From NCBI GenBank assembly GCA_934167755.1, contig CAKPLT010000004.1:32250-96249 (forward strand): a stretch of 64,000 bases of DNA, read 5' to 3'. Below the pieces are notes generated by a model. That model made no database searches and had not been told where the DNA came from. It saw nothing but the letters and a program-made list of their open reading frames with translations. This stretch comes from an uncultured Clostridia bacterium (GTDB lineage Bacteria; Bacillota; Clostridia; TANB77; CAG-508). Positions within the stretch are counted from its first letter, which is position 1. Every line of letters begins with the position of its first letter. Positions 1 through 8,248 of this stretch are shown here, piece after piece. Both the position numbers and the translations under genes were made by a program.

Positions 1-208
1 TTTCTTGTTTTAATTCACTATCTTTATCATCTATATTACTTGAAACATCATATTCACTGTCAAACATTGTTGCAATATTATTATTTTTGTTACTGGATAA
101 TAATGTTTCATCATTTATATTTATTCCATCTGTTATTGCAAGAGAAATATTCTCTATTGATGCAAGTATTAAAAAAGTTGCTACTACTTTTATAATTTTT
201 TTATTCAT
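1..208 (-). CDS. Secreted protein of unknown function, N-terminal part only
   Basis: The reading frame is open from an ATG at 208 to the left edge, so about 69 N-terminal residues are seen and the rest lies outside the window. An AGGAGTG ribosome binding site sits just upstream. The first 25 residues (start MNKKIIKVVATFLILAS) form a typical signal peptide with a lysine n-region, hydrophobic core and small residues before ITDG. What follows is rich in Asn, Asp, Ser and Glu, as in an exported linker. It is the last visible gene of the Bat-type cluster and starts 10 bases after the metalloprotease gene stops, so it is probably co-transcribed. No family is recognised. Confidence 0.6.
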   Translation of the reverse strand, partial: MNKKIIKVVATFLILASIENISLAITDGININDETLLSSNKNNNIATMFDSEYDVSSNIDDKDSELKQE

Positions 209-218
209 ATGTTCACTC

Positions 219-1289
219 CTATTCTGCTATATATTTTTTTAGTACCTTAGTTATGTATTTACTCACTATATTTGCACTGTTACCATTTAAATATGTATCA
301 TGAAATGCTTCAGCTATAGTCTCATCATATATATAATCTCCTGCATCATTTTTTGCTAATGCATATTGAGAAATTTGTCCTCTCCACTCATCAAAATCTA
401 TATAACTATTCTCTTTTATATAATTATTATATGCCTCGTCTAGCATTTTTTTTGAAAAAGTTCCTGTCCCAAAGTCTTTGAATATATTGTAATAATTTTG
501 AGTTTGGTTATCATTTATAACAACAATAGAATTGGTATTGTAATAATTCATTAAAGCTATAAATGATAAATAATGTCCTAATTCATGTGCAACAGGTGAA
601 TATTTTGTAGCATTTTTAGGAAAATGCCCTGTTTTGGAACTCGTAGAAACTGCTGCTTCTATTCTTTCTGGATTTAAAAAATATTTTGCATTTAATTGCA
701 CCTGTGTTTTTATTACCCATGGTCTAGTAGTATTTGTATTTGATGTGCCAAACATAAATATTGGCATAAATAGTGCAATAACATTTGATTCTGATAAATC
801 TAAATTTGTTAGTGTTAAGTTTGTTAAATGTTCTCTTGCATTTGGATATTCATTATAAATATTTTTTATTACATTTTCTAGTTCTCTTGCAAAATCAACA
901 TCCATTTCTTTTAAATTTACTGCGGTTATTGAATATTTATTTATTATATCATTTTCTATATTTATTATTTCTTGTGGATAGTCTGATTGTTTTTGATTTA
1001 CCGAATCTTGAACAATTAATTTATTGGCATCATCTACACTCTTTACAGAAATACCTGAATAAGTATTGTCTGTTATTATTTGTGTTTTATATTTGCCTGT
1101 TGTTGAACTCTTTTGTGGCTCTGTGTTTCCAGTTTTTCCATTTTCTTCATTAATATAATAATTGCTTGTACTACTTGTTTTCATTATATAATGAATTGTA
1201 CCCAAAACTATTACTAATGAAATCACAATTGTTATAGCTATTATTACAATATTTTTATTATCTTTTCCTATATTATTATAATTTTTCAT
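219..1289 (-). CDS. Membrane-anchored HExxH zinc metalloprotease-like protein
   Basis: A protein of 356 residues if translation starts at the ATG at 1289, which follows an AGAGGAAAG site; an upstream in-frame ATG at 1376 would overlap the preceding gene by 80 bases and is less likely. A membrane segment (about residues 13-35) is followed by a long Ser/Thr/Asn-rich outer region. HELGH (His235, Glu236, His239) is the zinc-binding and catalytic motif of zincin peptidases, and Glu327 in IAEAF could be a third ligand. The topology places the domain outside the cell. As the penultimate visible gene of a MoxR-VWA cluster it may process a surface or wall protein. The substrate is unknown, and I could not assign a MEROPS family. 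Confidence 0.6.
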   Translation of the reverse strand: MKNYNNIGKDNKNIVIIAITIVISLVIVLGTIHYIMKTSSTSNYYINEENGKTGNTEPQKSSTTGKYKTQIITDNTYSGISVKSVDDANKLIVQDSVNQKQSDYPQEIINIENDIINKYSITAVNLKEMDVDFARELENVIKNIYNEYPNAREHLTNLTLTNLDLSESNVIALFMPIFMFGTSNTNTTRPWVIKTQVQLNAKYFLNPERIEAAVSTSSKTGHFPKNATKYSPVAHELGHYLSFIALMNYYNTNSIVVINDNQTQNYYNIFKDFGTGTFSKKMLDEAYNNYIKENSYIDFDEWRGQISQYALAKNDAGDYIYDETIAEAFHDTYLNGNSANIVSKYITKVLKKYIAE

Positions 1290-1293
1290 TTTT

Positions 1294-1947
1294 TTACCAA
1301 TTCTTTCCTCTACCATTATACTCTTTATTAAAATTTTTATATATGTTTTCTGTCTCATTCTGTTCTTTAGTTGCATTTTCTTTTATGTCTTTTATTTTTT
1401 CTTCAGCGCTTTCCTCATTTTTATTTTCTTCTTGATTTTCATTATTTTTATTATCTGTATCTCTTTGTAATTTTTTCAATCTCTCAATTTCTTTTTCAAT
1501 ATCCTCTTTTAGTTTTCGTGCATCTTCATTATGTTTATCACAATTTTTTTCTACTAAAACATCTATTGCTTCTTGATATGTATTAATTGCATTATTTATA
1601 CTTTCTTGATTACTTTCATCAACTTGTACTGTTTTACATATTGCCAATGCACAATTTATTCTTATTTTGCATTCTTTTTCAGACGAGCTCACAGTTTTTA
1701 ATGCCTTTTTATATTCTGAAATCGCTTTTTCATATTTTCCATTTTGATACAAAATATTTCCATAATTATAATTAGATATATAACTTTTTTGTAATGTTAT
1801 ATTTGTTAACATTTTTGCATCACTTTCTAGATATTTTCCTTCTTTATATTTATTTATTATGAATGTATTTTTTATATTAACAAATAATAAACTAAGCATA
1901 ATAAATGAAAAAACAATATCGGCTATTATTAATGTTTTTGTTTTCAT
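1294..1947 (-). CDS. Membrane-anchored TPR protein (BatC/BatE-like position)
   Basis: 217 residues from the ATG at 1947, chosen because AAGGAGAA lies just upstream; an upstream ATG at 1977 has no such site. One N-terminal membrane segment (about residues 5-25) is followed by TPR-like helical pairs (NYGNILYQNGKYEKAISEYK is a classic TPR unit) and then a highly charged Lys/Glu/Asn tail likely to be coiled coil or disordered. TPR proteins are regular members of Bat/MoxR operons, where they are thought to scaffold complexes with the VWA proteins. It shares the operon with the VWA genes upstream and ends just before the metalloprotease start. The role is inferred from context. Confidence 0.6.
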   Translation of the reverse strand: MKTKTLIIADIVFSFIMLSLLFVNIKNTFIINKYKEGKYLESDAKMLTNITLQKSYISNYNYGNILYQNGKYEKAISEYKKALKTVSSSEKECKIRINCALAICKTVQVDESNQESINNAINTYQEAIDVLVEKNCDKHNEDARKLKEDIEKEIERLKKLQRDTDNKNNENQEENKNEESAEEKIKDIKENATKEQNETENIYKNFNKEYNGRGKNW

Positions 1948-2000
1948 TAAATTCTCCTTATTACCTGTAAAGTCCAATGTATTACTATTTCTACTATATT

Positions 2001-2414
2001 TTAATTTAATAAAAATATAATTACTAGTCCAATAATTATTGATATTAATATTCCTATTTTAGATGTCCAAAATTGATTTTTCTTTAAAATTTTATTAAAA
2101 TTTTCATTTGTTACATTATCAAGTTTTCCTTTTTTGTTCATAATCAATGGTGCTTTAAATATATAGTATAAGTCGTTTCCTTCAACTAATATTGTTTCTT
2201 TTGCCCATTCTACTTGTTCACTACTAGCTCCATTTATACCAATATCTGTAATATTAGCAGAATAAATTACTACTTCATAAGTTCCTGGTTCTAATTCTAT
2301 TGTTCTTACTTTATTTTTCTTTATATCTCCATAGTCTTTTCCATTTATATATATTACTACACTATCAGTCAACATTTTATTATCTTCTTTATATAAAATA
2401 TTCAATTTTTTCAT
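2001..2414 (-). CDS. Tail-anchored small protein, tandem paralogue 2
   Basis: 137 residues, starting MKKLNILYKEDNK after a GGAGATTC site. It has a soluble N-terminal part, predicted all-beta (IELEPGTYEVVIY suggests a carboxypeptidase-regulatory-like or PEGA-like sandwich), and a single C-terminal membrane segment (about 115-136), so it is tail-anchored. It is about half identical to the neighbouring product of 2522-2947 across its whole length, so the two arose by tandem duplication. The family is not recognised. Position in a Bat-type operon suggests a membrane-associated accessory subunit; that is inference only. Confidence 0.55.
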   Translation of the reverse strand: MKKLNILYKEDNKMLTDSVVIYINGKDYGDIKKNKVRTIELEPGTYEVVIYSANITDIGINGASSEQVEWAKETILVEGNDLYYIFKAPLIMNKKGKLDNVTNENFNKILKKNQFWTSKIGILISIIIGLVIIFLLN

Positions 2415-2473
2415 CTTATAAGAATCTCCTTTGCATATAATTAAATTTTATAACAAACATTATTACTAATGGT
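2414..2473 (-). repeat. Duplicated 60-bp fragment including 3' end of the VWA gene
   Basis: The 60 bases upstream of the 2414 start nearly repeat the 60 bases at 2947-3006, which contain the ribosome binding site of the first paralogue plus the last codons of the VWA gene. A copy of the VWA gene's 3' end, not translated here, therefore sits between the paralogues. It marks the junction of a tandem duplication with a unit of about 533 bp. Confidence 0.7.
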
Positions 2474-2521
2474 GTTTTCATGTTTGTTCATTTGTATGGA
2501 ATAATATTTATCTCCCTTTGG

Positions 2522-2947
2522 TTAATTCCATAGTGCCTTAAAAACAGACATAATTATAATTGCAATAATTATTGATATTAATATTCCTGTTTTAGAACTC
2601 CAAAATTGCTTTTTCCTAAAAATTTTACTAAATTTTTCATTTGATACTCTATATAGTTTTCCCTTTTGACTTACTAAAAATGGTTGTTTAAATATGTAAT
2701 ATAAATCACTATCTTCAATTTGTATTATTTCTTCCCCCCATACTTCTTGCATAGCATTTACATCATCTATCTCATCATCTACAATATCTGAATAGCAAAT
2801 TTTTATATTATATCTTCCAGGTTCTAGTTCTATAGTTAACATACCATTTTCATTTAGTGATCCATATTTTTTATCATTTATATATATTCTAACATTATTA
2901 CTATATTTTTTATTATCCTCTTTATATAAAATATTCAATTTTTTCAT
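2522..2947 (-). CDS. Tail-anchored small protein, tandem paralogue 1
   Basis: 141 residues with the same start (MKKLNILYKEDNK), beta-rich core (TIELEPGRYNIKI) and C-terminal membrane segment as the product of 2001-2414. The ribosome binding site GGAG lies within the last codons of the VWA gene, which ends at 2949, so the two genes are almost contiguous and probably translationally coupled. PEGA-like surface or stator roles are possible for the beta domain, but the family is not recognised. Confidence that it is a real gene is high because the paralogue shows protein-level conservation; confidence in function is low. Confidence 0.55.
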   Translation of the reverse strand: MKKLNILYKEDNKKYSNNVRIYINDKKYGSLNENGMLTIELEPGRYNIKICYSDIVDDEIDDVNAMQEVWGEEIIQIEDSDLYYIFKQPFLVSQKGKLYRVSNEKFSKIFRKKQFWSSKTGILISIIIAIIIMSVFKALWN

Positions 2948-2948
2948 C

Positions 2949-3977
2949 TTATAAGAATCTCCTTTGCATATAATTAAATTTTACAATAAACAATATTACT
3001 AATGGTATAGCAATTAAAAAATATGTATCTTTATATGATGCAATTTTCTCTTCATTAGTTGCTGATTCATTTATTTTTTTCTTTATATCTTTAATTTTAT
3101 AACTAATATTTTCTTGCTTACTCATTTGTATGTAGTCAATTTCCATATCTGTTGCTAATTTTTTCAAGTTATTTTCATCAATTTTGGAAATTGCTGTTAT
3201 TTTGTTATAATTTTCATCATAATAATACAAATACTTGTCCACTCCATCTGCACTATCTTCATATAAACTATAAATCATCTTTCCACCATTCGTTGTTCCA
3301 TACCCTAAAACAGCTCCATCTAATACATATTGTTTCAAATTAGAAAATGATTCTAGTTTTTCTCCATCTTTTGTTATCTCTCCATCTGTAATAAAGAAAA
3401 CTATAATTTTTGAATTTCCATTATGTCTTTCATTTTCATTTTTTAATGTTTTTTCTAATTCAGAATTAACTGAATTAATTGATGTTCCTTTTGCATAAAA
3501 ATCATTTTCAAGTTTTATTGATTTTAATTCTGCTTGTACCATATCACTATCAGTTGTGAACGGAATTAATCTTTGCACTGTATCTCCAAATGTTATAATA
3601 GAAAATTTACAACCTGATAATTCGTCTACAATATAACAACAATCGTTTATTACACCTTCTAATCTTTCTTTTTGTCCATCATAGTCTAAAGCCTTCATAC
3701 TAACACTCGTATCTACCACAAACATAATATCTAAATCAGATTCAATTGTATTTATTTCACCATTTGGTATCATAATTCGTAGATTTATTATAAATAACAC
3801 ACTAATAATTATTATTTCAATAGTAGTATTAATATTGTATTTTTTTATATTTGATTTCTTATTACTATTTTCTTTTAATTTTTTTATTTTTTTTTGCCTA
3901 TCATACATTAATAATATTACTAATATTATACATATTACAGTCATAAACCATATTGGTATTATTGGATTTGCTTTCAT
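2949..3977 (-). CDS. Membrane VWA-domain protein, BatB-like
   Basis: 342 residues. An N-terminal membrane segment (about 7-25) and a second (about 52-70) precede a von Willebrand factor A domain with an intact metal-ion-dependent adhesion site: DTSVS with Asp89, Ser91 and Ser93. A third membrane segment (about 318-335) closes the protein. This layout is that of BatA/BatB proteins, which bind divalent metal and partner with MoxR ATPases in membrane complexes. Translation starts at ATG 3977 after AAAAGGAT. It is the second VWA gene of the cluster; the first, at 4489-5536, is frameshifted, so this may be the only functional VWA copy here. Confidence 0.75.
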   Translation of the reverse strand: MKANPIIPIWFMTVICIILVILLMYDRQKKIKKLKENSNKKSNIKKYNINTTIEIIIISVLFIINLRIMIPNGEINTIESDLDIMFVVDTSVSMKALDYDGQKERLEGVINDCCYIVDELSGCKFSIITFGDTVQRLIPFTTDSDMVQAELKSIKLENDFYAKGTSINSVNSELEKTLKNENERHNGNSKIIVFFITDGEITKDGEKLESFSNLKQYVLDGAVLGYGTTNGGKMIYSLYEDSADGVDKYLYYYDENYNKITAISKIDENNLKKLATDMEIDYIQMSKQENISYKIKDIKKKINESATNEEKIASYKDTYFLIAIPLVILFIVKFNYMQRRFL

Positions 3978-3996
3978 AATTTATCCTTTTCTATTT

Positions 3997-4470
3997 TTAA
4001 ATTTCATCTACATTTATACCACTAATGTTATCAAGAATTTTTTCTAATTCTTTTACTAATGTTTTTCTTAAATCTGATTCATTATTAATTTCTACTTTTT
4101 TACCATTAGTATATGTAATTTCAAGTGTTGCTTTAGTTCCACCATCATATTCATTATCATTTTTCTTCCATTTAGATGAGTCTAAATCATAGTTATTAAT
4201 TAGATTAAAAATTTGTTCTATTTGCTCTTTTGATACATTTTGTTTTAACTGCTTTGAATTTCCTGTCTTAAAATAATTAAACTCTATTTCTCCAGTATTA
4301 TATATATTATAAGTTGAATGTATACTAGCACTTCCATCATCTAAAACAACTTTTTCAATTTCTGCACTATTTACTTTTTTATTAGTATTTTTATTGTATG
4401 TAAAATTTCCTATTATAATAATTGCAATTACTACTATAATTCCTAGAATTATATATTCTTTTTTTTTCAT
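3997..4470 (-). CDS. Small membrane-anchored protein of unknown function
   Basis: 157 residues from the ATG at 4470, which follows AGAAGGAAAT; an in-frame ATG at 4488 overlaps that site and is not favoured. One N-terminal membrane segment (about 3-22) is followed by an extracytoplasmic domain of alternating beta strands and one helix (YNTGEIEFNYFKTG, then ISKEQ/IEQIF-type helix, then KATLEITYTNG). It has no lipobox cysteine. It sits between the two VWA genes of the Bat-type cluster, overlapping neither. The fold resembles small secreted alpha/beta domains found beside such systems, but no named family is recognised. Confidence 0.5.
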   Translation of the reverse strand: MKKKEYIILGIIVVIAIIIIGNFTYNKNTNKKVNSAEIEKVVLDDGSASIHSTYNIYNTGEIEFNYFKTGNSKQLKQNVSKEQIEQIFNLINNYDLDSSKWKKNDNEYDGGTKATLEITYTNGKKVEINNESDLRKTLVKELEKILDNISGINVDEI

Positions 4471-4488
4471 ATTATTTCCTTCTTTCAT

Positions 4489-5536
4489 TTATATTTTAAT
4501 CATTTTTTCTAAAATAACTATTATAATAAACATAGTAACAATAATTACATATAGAATTTCAGGATGGTCTGTTACATATGTCTTTTTGCTTGATTTTAAT
4601 ACTGATGTCTTAGTTTCTTTTATTTCATTTACAATATTTGATGTCATTTTTTCTAACTCTCCAGTATAAAATTTTCCTCCTGCACTATTTTCTACTGCGT
4701 TTTTATAACTAGCAATTTTCTCTTTTGAAGTATACTTATTCATATCAATAGATGGGCAATATGCATACAAATTAATATTATATTTTTTACATAATTTGCA
4801 AGCATCTTCAAGAGTAATCGTTTCTTTTCCAGCTACATCATTGTCAGTAGCAAAAATTATTATTCTAGTTCTATCATTATTATTTTTTACATCTGGAAAA
4901 GAATATAGTGTTCCGTGCTAATCCATCTCCAACTAAAGAACTTCCTCTTTCTGCTGAATTTAATCCTACACCACCATACCAAATCATTGGAACCTCTTCT
5001 CCATCAACTTCATATGTAACTGGCGGATTGCCGTTATTTTTTATTGCAATTTCTAATTGTTCCATTAGTGTTTCAAATCTTTCTTTTAAATAGTCATAAT
5101 CATCTGTTAAAGGACAATATACTATTGGTGCTGTATTATAAATAACTATTCCTATTCTATCCCCTTCTATACTAGGCATTATTTGCATAAATTTCTTTAT
5201 AAGTTCAAGATTAACTTCAGATTCAGATGTTGATATATCTAATCCAATTAATATGTCTCTATTATATTTATCCTCTTTTTTTTCTTGAACCGTTACTGGT
5301 CTTGCAATTAAAACTCCAGTAATAATTATGATGATTACACTTAAAATTTTTATAGTATTTGAAATCAAATTATATTTTCTTATTTTTTGTTTATAATACT
5401 CTGTTTCTTTTATAAATTGGGTATTTGCAATTTTCTTTCCATTTGAATATTTGCTTTTATGAGTCTTATTCCAAAATATTATTGCTATTGAACATATCAA
5501 ACAGGCAACAATTGCAATTGGGTACATTAATTCCAT
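4489..5536 (-). pseudogene. BatA-like membrane VWA protein, interrupted by a frameshift near 4915
   Basis: Two reading frames together make one VWA protein of about 345 residues. The first (start 5536) has two N-terminal membrane segments and a VWA domain with intact MIDAS motif DISTS (Asp100, Ser102, Ser104). It runs to GDGLA and then leaves frame, stopping at 4880. The second frame continues with GTLYSFPDV and RIIIFATDND, a normal VWA continuation, and ends with a C-terminal membrane segment at 4489. Removing one base at about 4915 rejoins the frames exactly. It is therefore either a real one-base insertion, an assembly error, or (less likely, as no slippery run is seen) programmed shifting. 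The start overlaps the upstream gene by 10 bases, and AAGGAG precedes it. Confidence 0.7.
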
Positions 5537-6003
5537 TCTCTTATAATTCTCCTTGCTTTATTTATTGCTGCTTCAAAATCTCCACTTGGTTTGCTTGAAA
5601 ATTCTGGTTCATAATATTCTTCAATCAATTCATATAATTTAGGAATATTTAATTTTTTTATTTCTATTAGTGAATAATTTTGTGTTGTTATATCTGTCAC
5701 TTCAAAAATAAACATTCTTATTGACTCACTTATTAATTGATATGCTTTTCTTAATTCAATCATTTCATTCTCATATTTGTACTCTATTGCTTCTAATTGT
5801 TCTATATATTTGCTTTTTATAACAGGTATATTTTTTATATTTTTATTTGGTATTGCCTTAATAATTTCTTCTTTTTTTACTATTTTTTTCTTCTTGTAAA
5901 GAAATATTAAATAACCTGTTATACATAAAACTATGAAAATTATTATTATAAGTAAATTTTTAGAATACATAAAAGGTTCTTGTAATTTAATAGTAGTTTG
6001 CAT
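5527..6003 (-). CDS. Single-pass membrane protein in the DUF4381-like position
   Basis: 158 residues with one membrane segment (about 17-36), a basic stretch (KKKKIVKKEE) and a mainly helical cytoplasmic domain ending in a conserved-looking Tyr/Glu-rich part (IEEYYEPEFSSKPSG). In Bat/MoxR operons a small single-pass protein (often DUF4381) is usually coded between DUF58 and the first VWA gene, exactly where this gene lies. It overlaps both neighbours by 10-17 bases, so translation is coupled. Identity as a DUF4381-type protein is an inference from position and topology, not from a motif I can see. Confidence 0.5.
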   Translation of the reverse strand: MQTTIKLQEPFMYSKNLLIIIIFIVLCITGYLIFLYKKKKIVKKEEIIKAIPNKNIKNIPVIKSKYIEQLEAIEYKYENEMIELRKAYQLISESIRMFIFEVTDITTQNYSLIEIKKLNIPKLYELIEEYYEPEFSSKPSGDFEAAINKARRIIREWN

Positions 6004-6856
6004 TTTTTCGCCTTTCTAATAATTTATACACATCTTTTACAATATCTTCTTGTTTGTTAATTGTTGTAGTCATTATATTATATTTTTTCAATTTTTCTTT
6101 TACACTATCATATACTTGATTTTTAACTTCTATTTCAGCATTTTTTAATCTTTCATCTTCAAGTAAATACTCTGGAATATAATTTTCTTGCTCTATGTCA
6201 AATGCATTAATTCCTGTCATTAAAGCATCAGAAATATTTACAATCATTACATCATGTTTTAATGATATTTTTTTTAGTGTTTGTTCAGATAAGCTAACCA
6301 TTCCATCAATATCTGTTATGATAAAAATAATCATTCTTCTTTTTATATATTTCATTGCATAATCAACTAAAATCTCTAAGTTGCTTTCAACATCATTTTC
6401 TTTATCATAACAATTTAAAATTCTTTCTATATTATACAATCCTGTTTGAAATGGAAAAAATTTTATATTTTCTTTTCCTTTATATATTGCACTTACTGAG
6501 TCACCATGCTTGTTTACTAGATATGCTATAGTTCCAGTTGTCATCAATGCTACTTCTTTTTTGGATTCTGATTCCATTGTATCTGCTTGCATTTTCTTAC
6601 CAGTATCCAAAATGAATAATATATTATGCTTTTTTTCTGCTATATACTGCTTTATAAGTATTTTATTTGACCTTGCTGACGCTTTCCAATCTATGTCTTT
6701 TATATTATCACCAATGACATATTCCCTTAAGTCCTCAAAATTCATACTTTTTCCTTTGTATATTGAATTATATGAACCTTCTAATATATTCGAAGTTCTT
6801 TTCTTTGTATAAATTGAAAGGTTTGCTTTAACTTTTGTGATGTATTTCATCTTCAT
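5987..6856 (-). CDS. DUF58 domain protein
   Basis: 289 residues, no membrane segment. The DUF58 signature is clear: residues 44-66 contain REYVIGDNIKDIDWKASARS, followed by ILIKQY. After it comes a degenerate VWA-like fold with DTGKK at about residue 84 in place of the usual DxSxS, as is common in DUF58 proteins. DUF58 proteins act with MoxR-family ATPases and membrane VWA proteins in poorly understood complexes linked to stress, envelope and assembly functions. The gene starts 69 bases after the MoxR gene ends and overlaps the next gene by 17 bases, as expected for an operon. Confidence 0.85.
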   Translation of the reverse strand: MKMKYITKVKANLSIYTKKRTSNILEGSYNSIYKGKSMNFEDLREYVIGDNIKDIDWKASARSNKILIKQYIAEKKHNILFILDTGKKMQADTMESESKKEVALMTTGTIAYLVNKHGDSVSAIYKGKENIKFFPFQTGLYNIERILNCYDKENDVESNLEILVDYAMKYIKRRMIIFIITDIDGMVSLSEQTLKKISLKHDVMIVNISDALMTGINAFDIEQENYIPEYLLEDERLKNAEIEVKNQVYDSVKEKLKKYNIMTTTINKQEDIVKDVYKLLERRKNANYY

Positions 6857-6924
6857 AAAAAGTTCTTTCCTTTCTCTAATCTCCTAGAATTAAGTTTTTT
6901 TTTATTATTCACTTTCACTTTCAA

Positions 6925-7911
6925 TTATGGTACTTTTATAGAAGCAATTATTGCATCAATTATTGTTTCAACTGGAACCTCATCCGCCACTGCTTCAAAG
7001 TTCAAATCTATTCTATGTCTTAATATACTATGGCTTAACATCTTTATATCATCAGGTGTTACATAAGTTCTTCCATTTATTAAAGCCAATGCTTTACTTG
7101 CCTCCATAAATGCTATTGAGGCTCTAGTACTTGCTCCATTTGTCACATATTTTGCAATTTCTGGTTTTATTACCTTAGACGCATTTCTTGTTGCATATAC
7201 AATACTTATAATGTATTTTTTCACAACTTCATCAATATAAACCTTTTTGCTCAATTCTTGTAAATATTTTATATCTTTAATATTTACTACATTTTCCCCT
7301 TTTTGAAAAACATTTCTTTCTATTCTATTTAATACTTCTAGTTCTTCTGTAGCTGTAGGATAATTTAATACTTCTTTTATAATAAATCTATCTTGTTGTG
7401 CTTCTGATAAAAGATAAGTTCCTTCTTGTTCTATTGGGTTTTGTGTTGCTATAACTATAAATACCTCTGGTAATTTATAATTTTCTCCTCCAATACTTAT
7501 TTGTCTTTCTTGCATTGCTTCAAGCATAGCACTTTGTGTTTTTGAACTTGATCTGTTTATTTCATCTAAAAGCACAAAATTAGCACATACCGGTCCAATC
7601 TTTGTTTCAAACTCTGATGTTTTTGCATTATAAGTTTGAGTACCAATAATATCACTTGGCAATAAATCCGGCGTACATTGTATTCTTGAAAATTTTCCTC
7701 CACAACTTTCAGTTAATACTTTTGCAGCTGTTGTTTTTGCCAAACCAGGTACAGATTCAACCAATATGTGTCCATTTGCAATTAATGATATTAATAATGA
7801 TATTTGTAAATTTTTTTGCCCTACCATTCTTGATGTATAATAATTTGATATAGCATTTATTATATTATTGCTCTTTTGTATTTCTTCTCTTGAAATATTA
7901 CTATTATCCAT
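6925..7911 (-). CDS. MoxR-family AAA+ ATPase
   Basis: 328 residues. Walker A (VPGLAKTT, Lys59), Walker B (FVLLDEINR, Asp116-Glu117), then sensor 1 in VIATQNPIEQEGTY and the C-terminal lid with ATRNASKV. These are the hallmarks of the MoxR group of AAA+ ATPases, which act as chaperone-like remodelling enzymes on partner VWA/DUF58 complexes. It is the first gene of the minus-strand cluster that runs down to the left edge; a candidate promoter lies upstream at 7964-7992. Length and motifs are standard, and all nucleotide-binding residues are present. Confidence 0.9.
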   Translation of the reverse strand: MDNSNISREEIQKSNNIINAISNYYTSRMVGQKNLQISLLISLIANGHILVESVPGLAKTTAAKVLTESCGGKFSRIQCTPDLLPSDIIGTQTYNAKTSEFETKIGPVCANFVLLDEINRSSSKTQSAMLEAMQERQISIGGENYKLPEVFIVIATQNPIEQEGTYLLSEAQQDRFIIKEVLNYPTATEELEVLNRIERNVFQKGENVVNIKDIKYLQELSKKVYIDEVVKKYIISIVYATRNASKVIKPEIAKYVTNGASTRASIAFMEASKALALINGRTYVTPDDIKMLSHSILRHRIDLNFEAVADEVPVETIIDAIIASIKVP

Positions 7912-7963
7912 TGTTTTTCTCTCTTTCTTTCGTATATATTTTTATTTCCTTATTATACTTCCA

Positions 7964-7992
7964 TTAATATCATATATTTATTTTTTTTTCAA
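7964..7992 (-). promoter_or_regulatory. Candidate sigma-A promoter of the MoxR/Bat cluster
   Basis: On the minus strand a -35 box TTGAAA (7987-7992) is followed after 17 bases by TATTAA (7964-7969), 53 bases ahead of the moxR start. The rest of 7993-8149 is AT-rich and holds nothing else that I recognise. Confidence 0.45.
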
Positions 7993-8149
7993 CTATTTGT
8001 TAAAAATTATATATTATTCTGAATTTATATGCTTATCTTTTATATTCGTAAAATATCCTGGTGTTTCTTCTGTATCTATTTTCGTTTTTATGTATTAAAT
8101 TATATCATAAACGCCTTATTTTTCAACAGATTAATGCGTTTTTCATAGC

Positions 8150-8192
8150 AAAAAGAGATTTGAGCTAAAATCTTAACTTAAATCTCTTTTTT
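8150..8192. terminator. Bidirectional stem-loop between the Bat cluster and the nucleotidase gene
   Basis: AAAAAGAGATTT (8150-8161) pairs with AAATCTCTTTTT (8181-8192), giving a 12-bp stem flanked by A and T runs on both strands. It fits an intrinsic terminator, but both neighbouring genes read leftwards and the nucleotidase gene starts downstream of it (left), so it would mainly stop read-in from the right side or plus-strand transcription. Confidence 0.5.
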
Positions 8193-8196
8193 CTTC

Positions 8197-8232
8197 GGGG
8201 CTTTTACAGCCCCAAGGCTTTCAGGCCTTTCT
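8197..8232. repeat. GC-rich double hairpin with a copy upstream of sipW
   Basis: GGGGC pairs with GCCCC (8197-8213), directly followed by AAGGC/GCCTT. The second half, including CAAGGCTTTCAGG, recurs at 32465-32491 with similar flanks. It stands out in this AT-rich sequence. No coding role is seen here; at the other copy the same sequence lies within a short leader ORF. Confidence 0.45.
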
Positions 8233-8248
8233 TTTTTCATATCTACAT

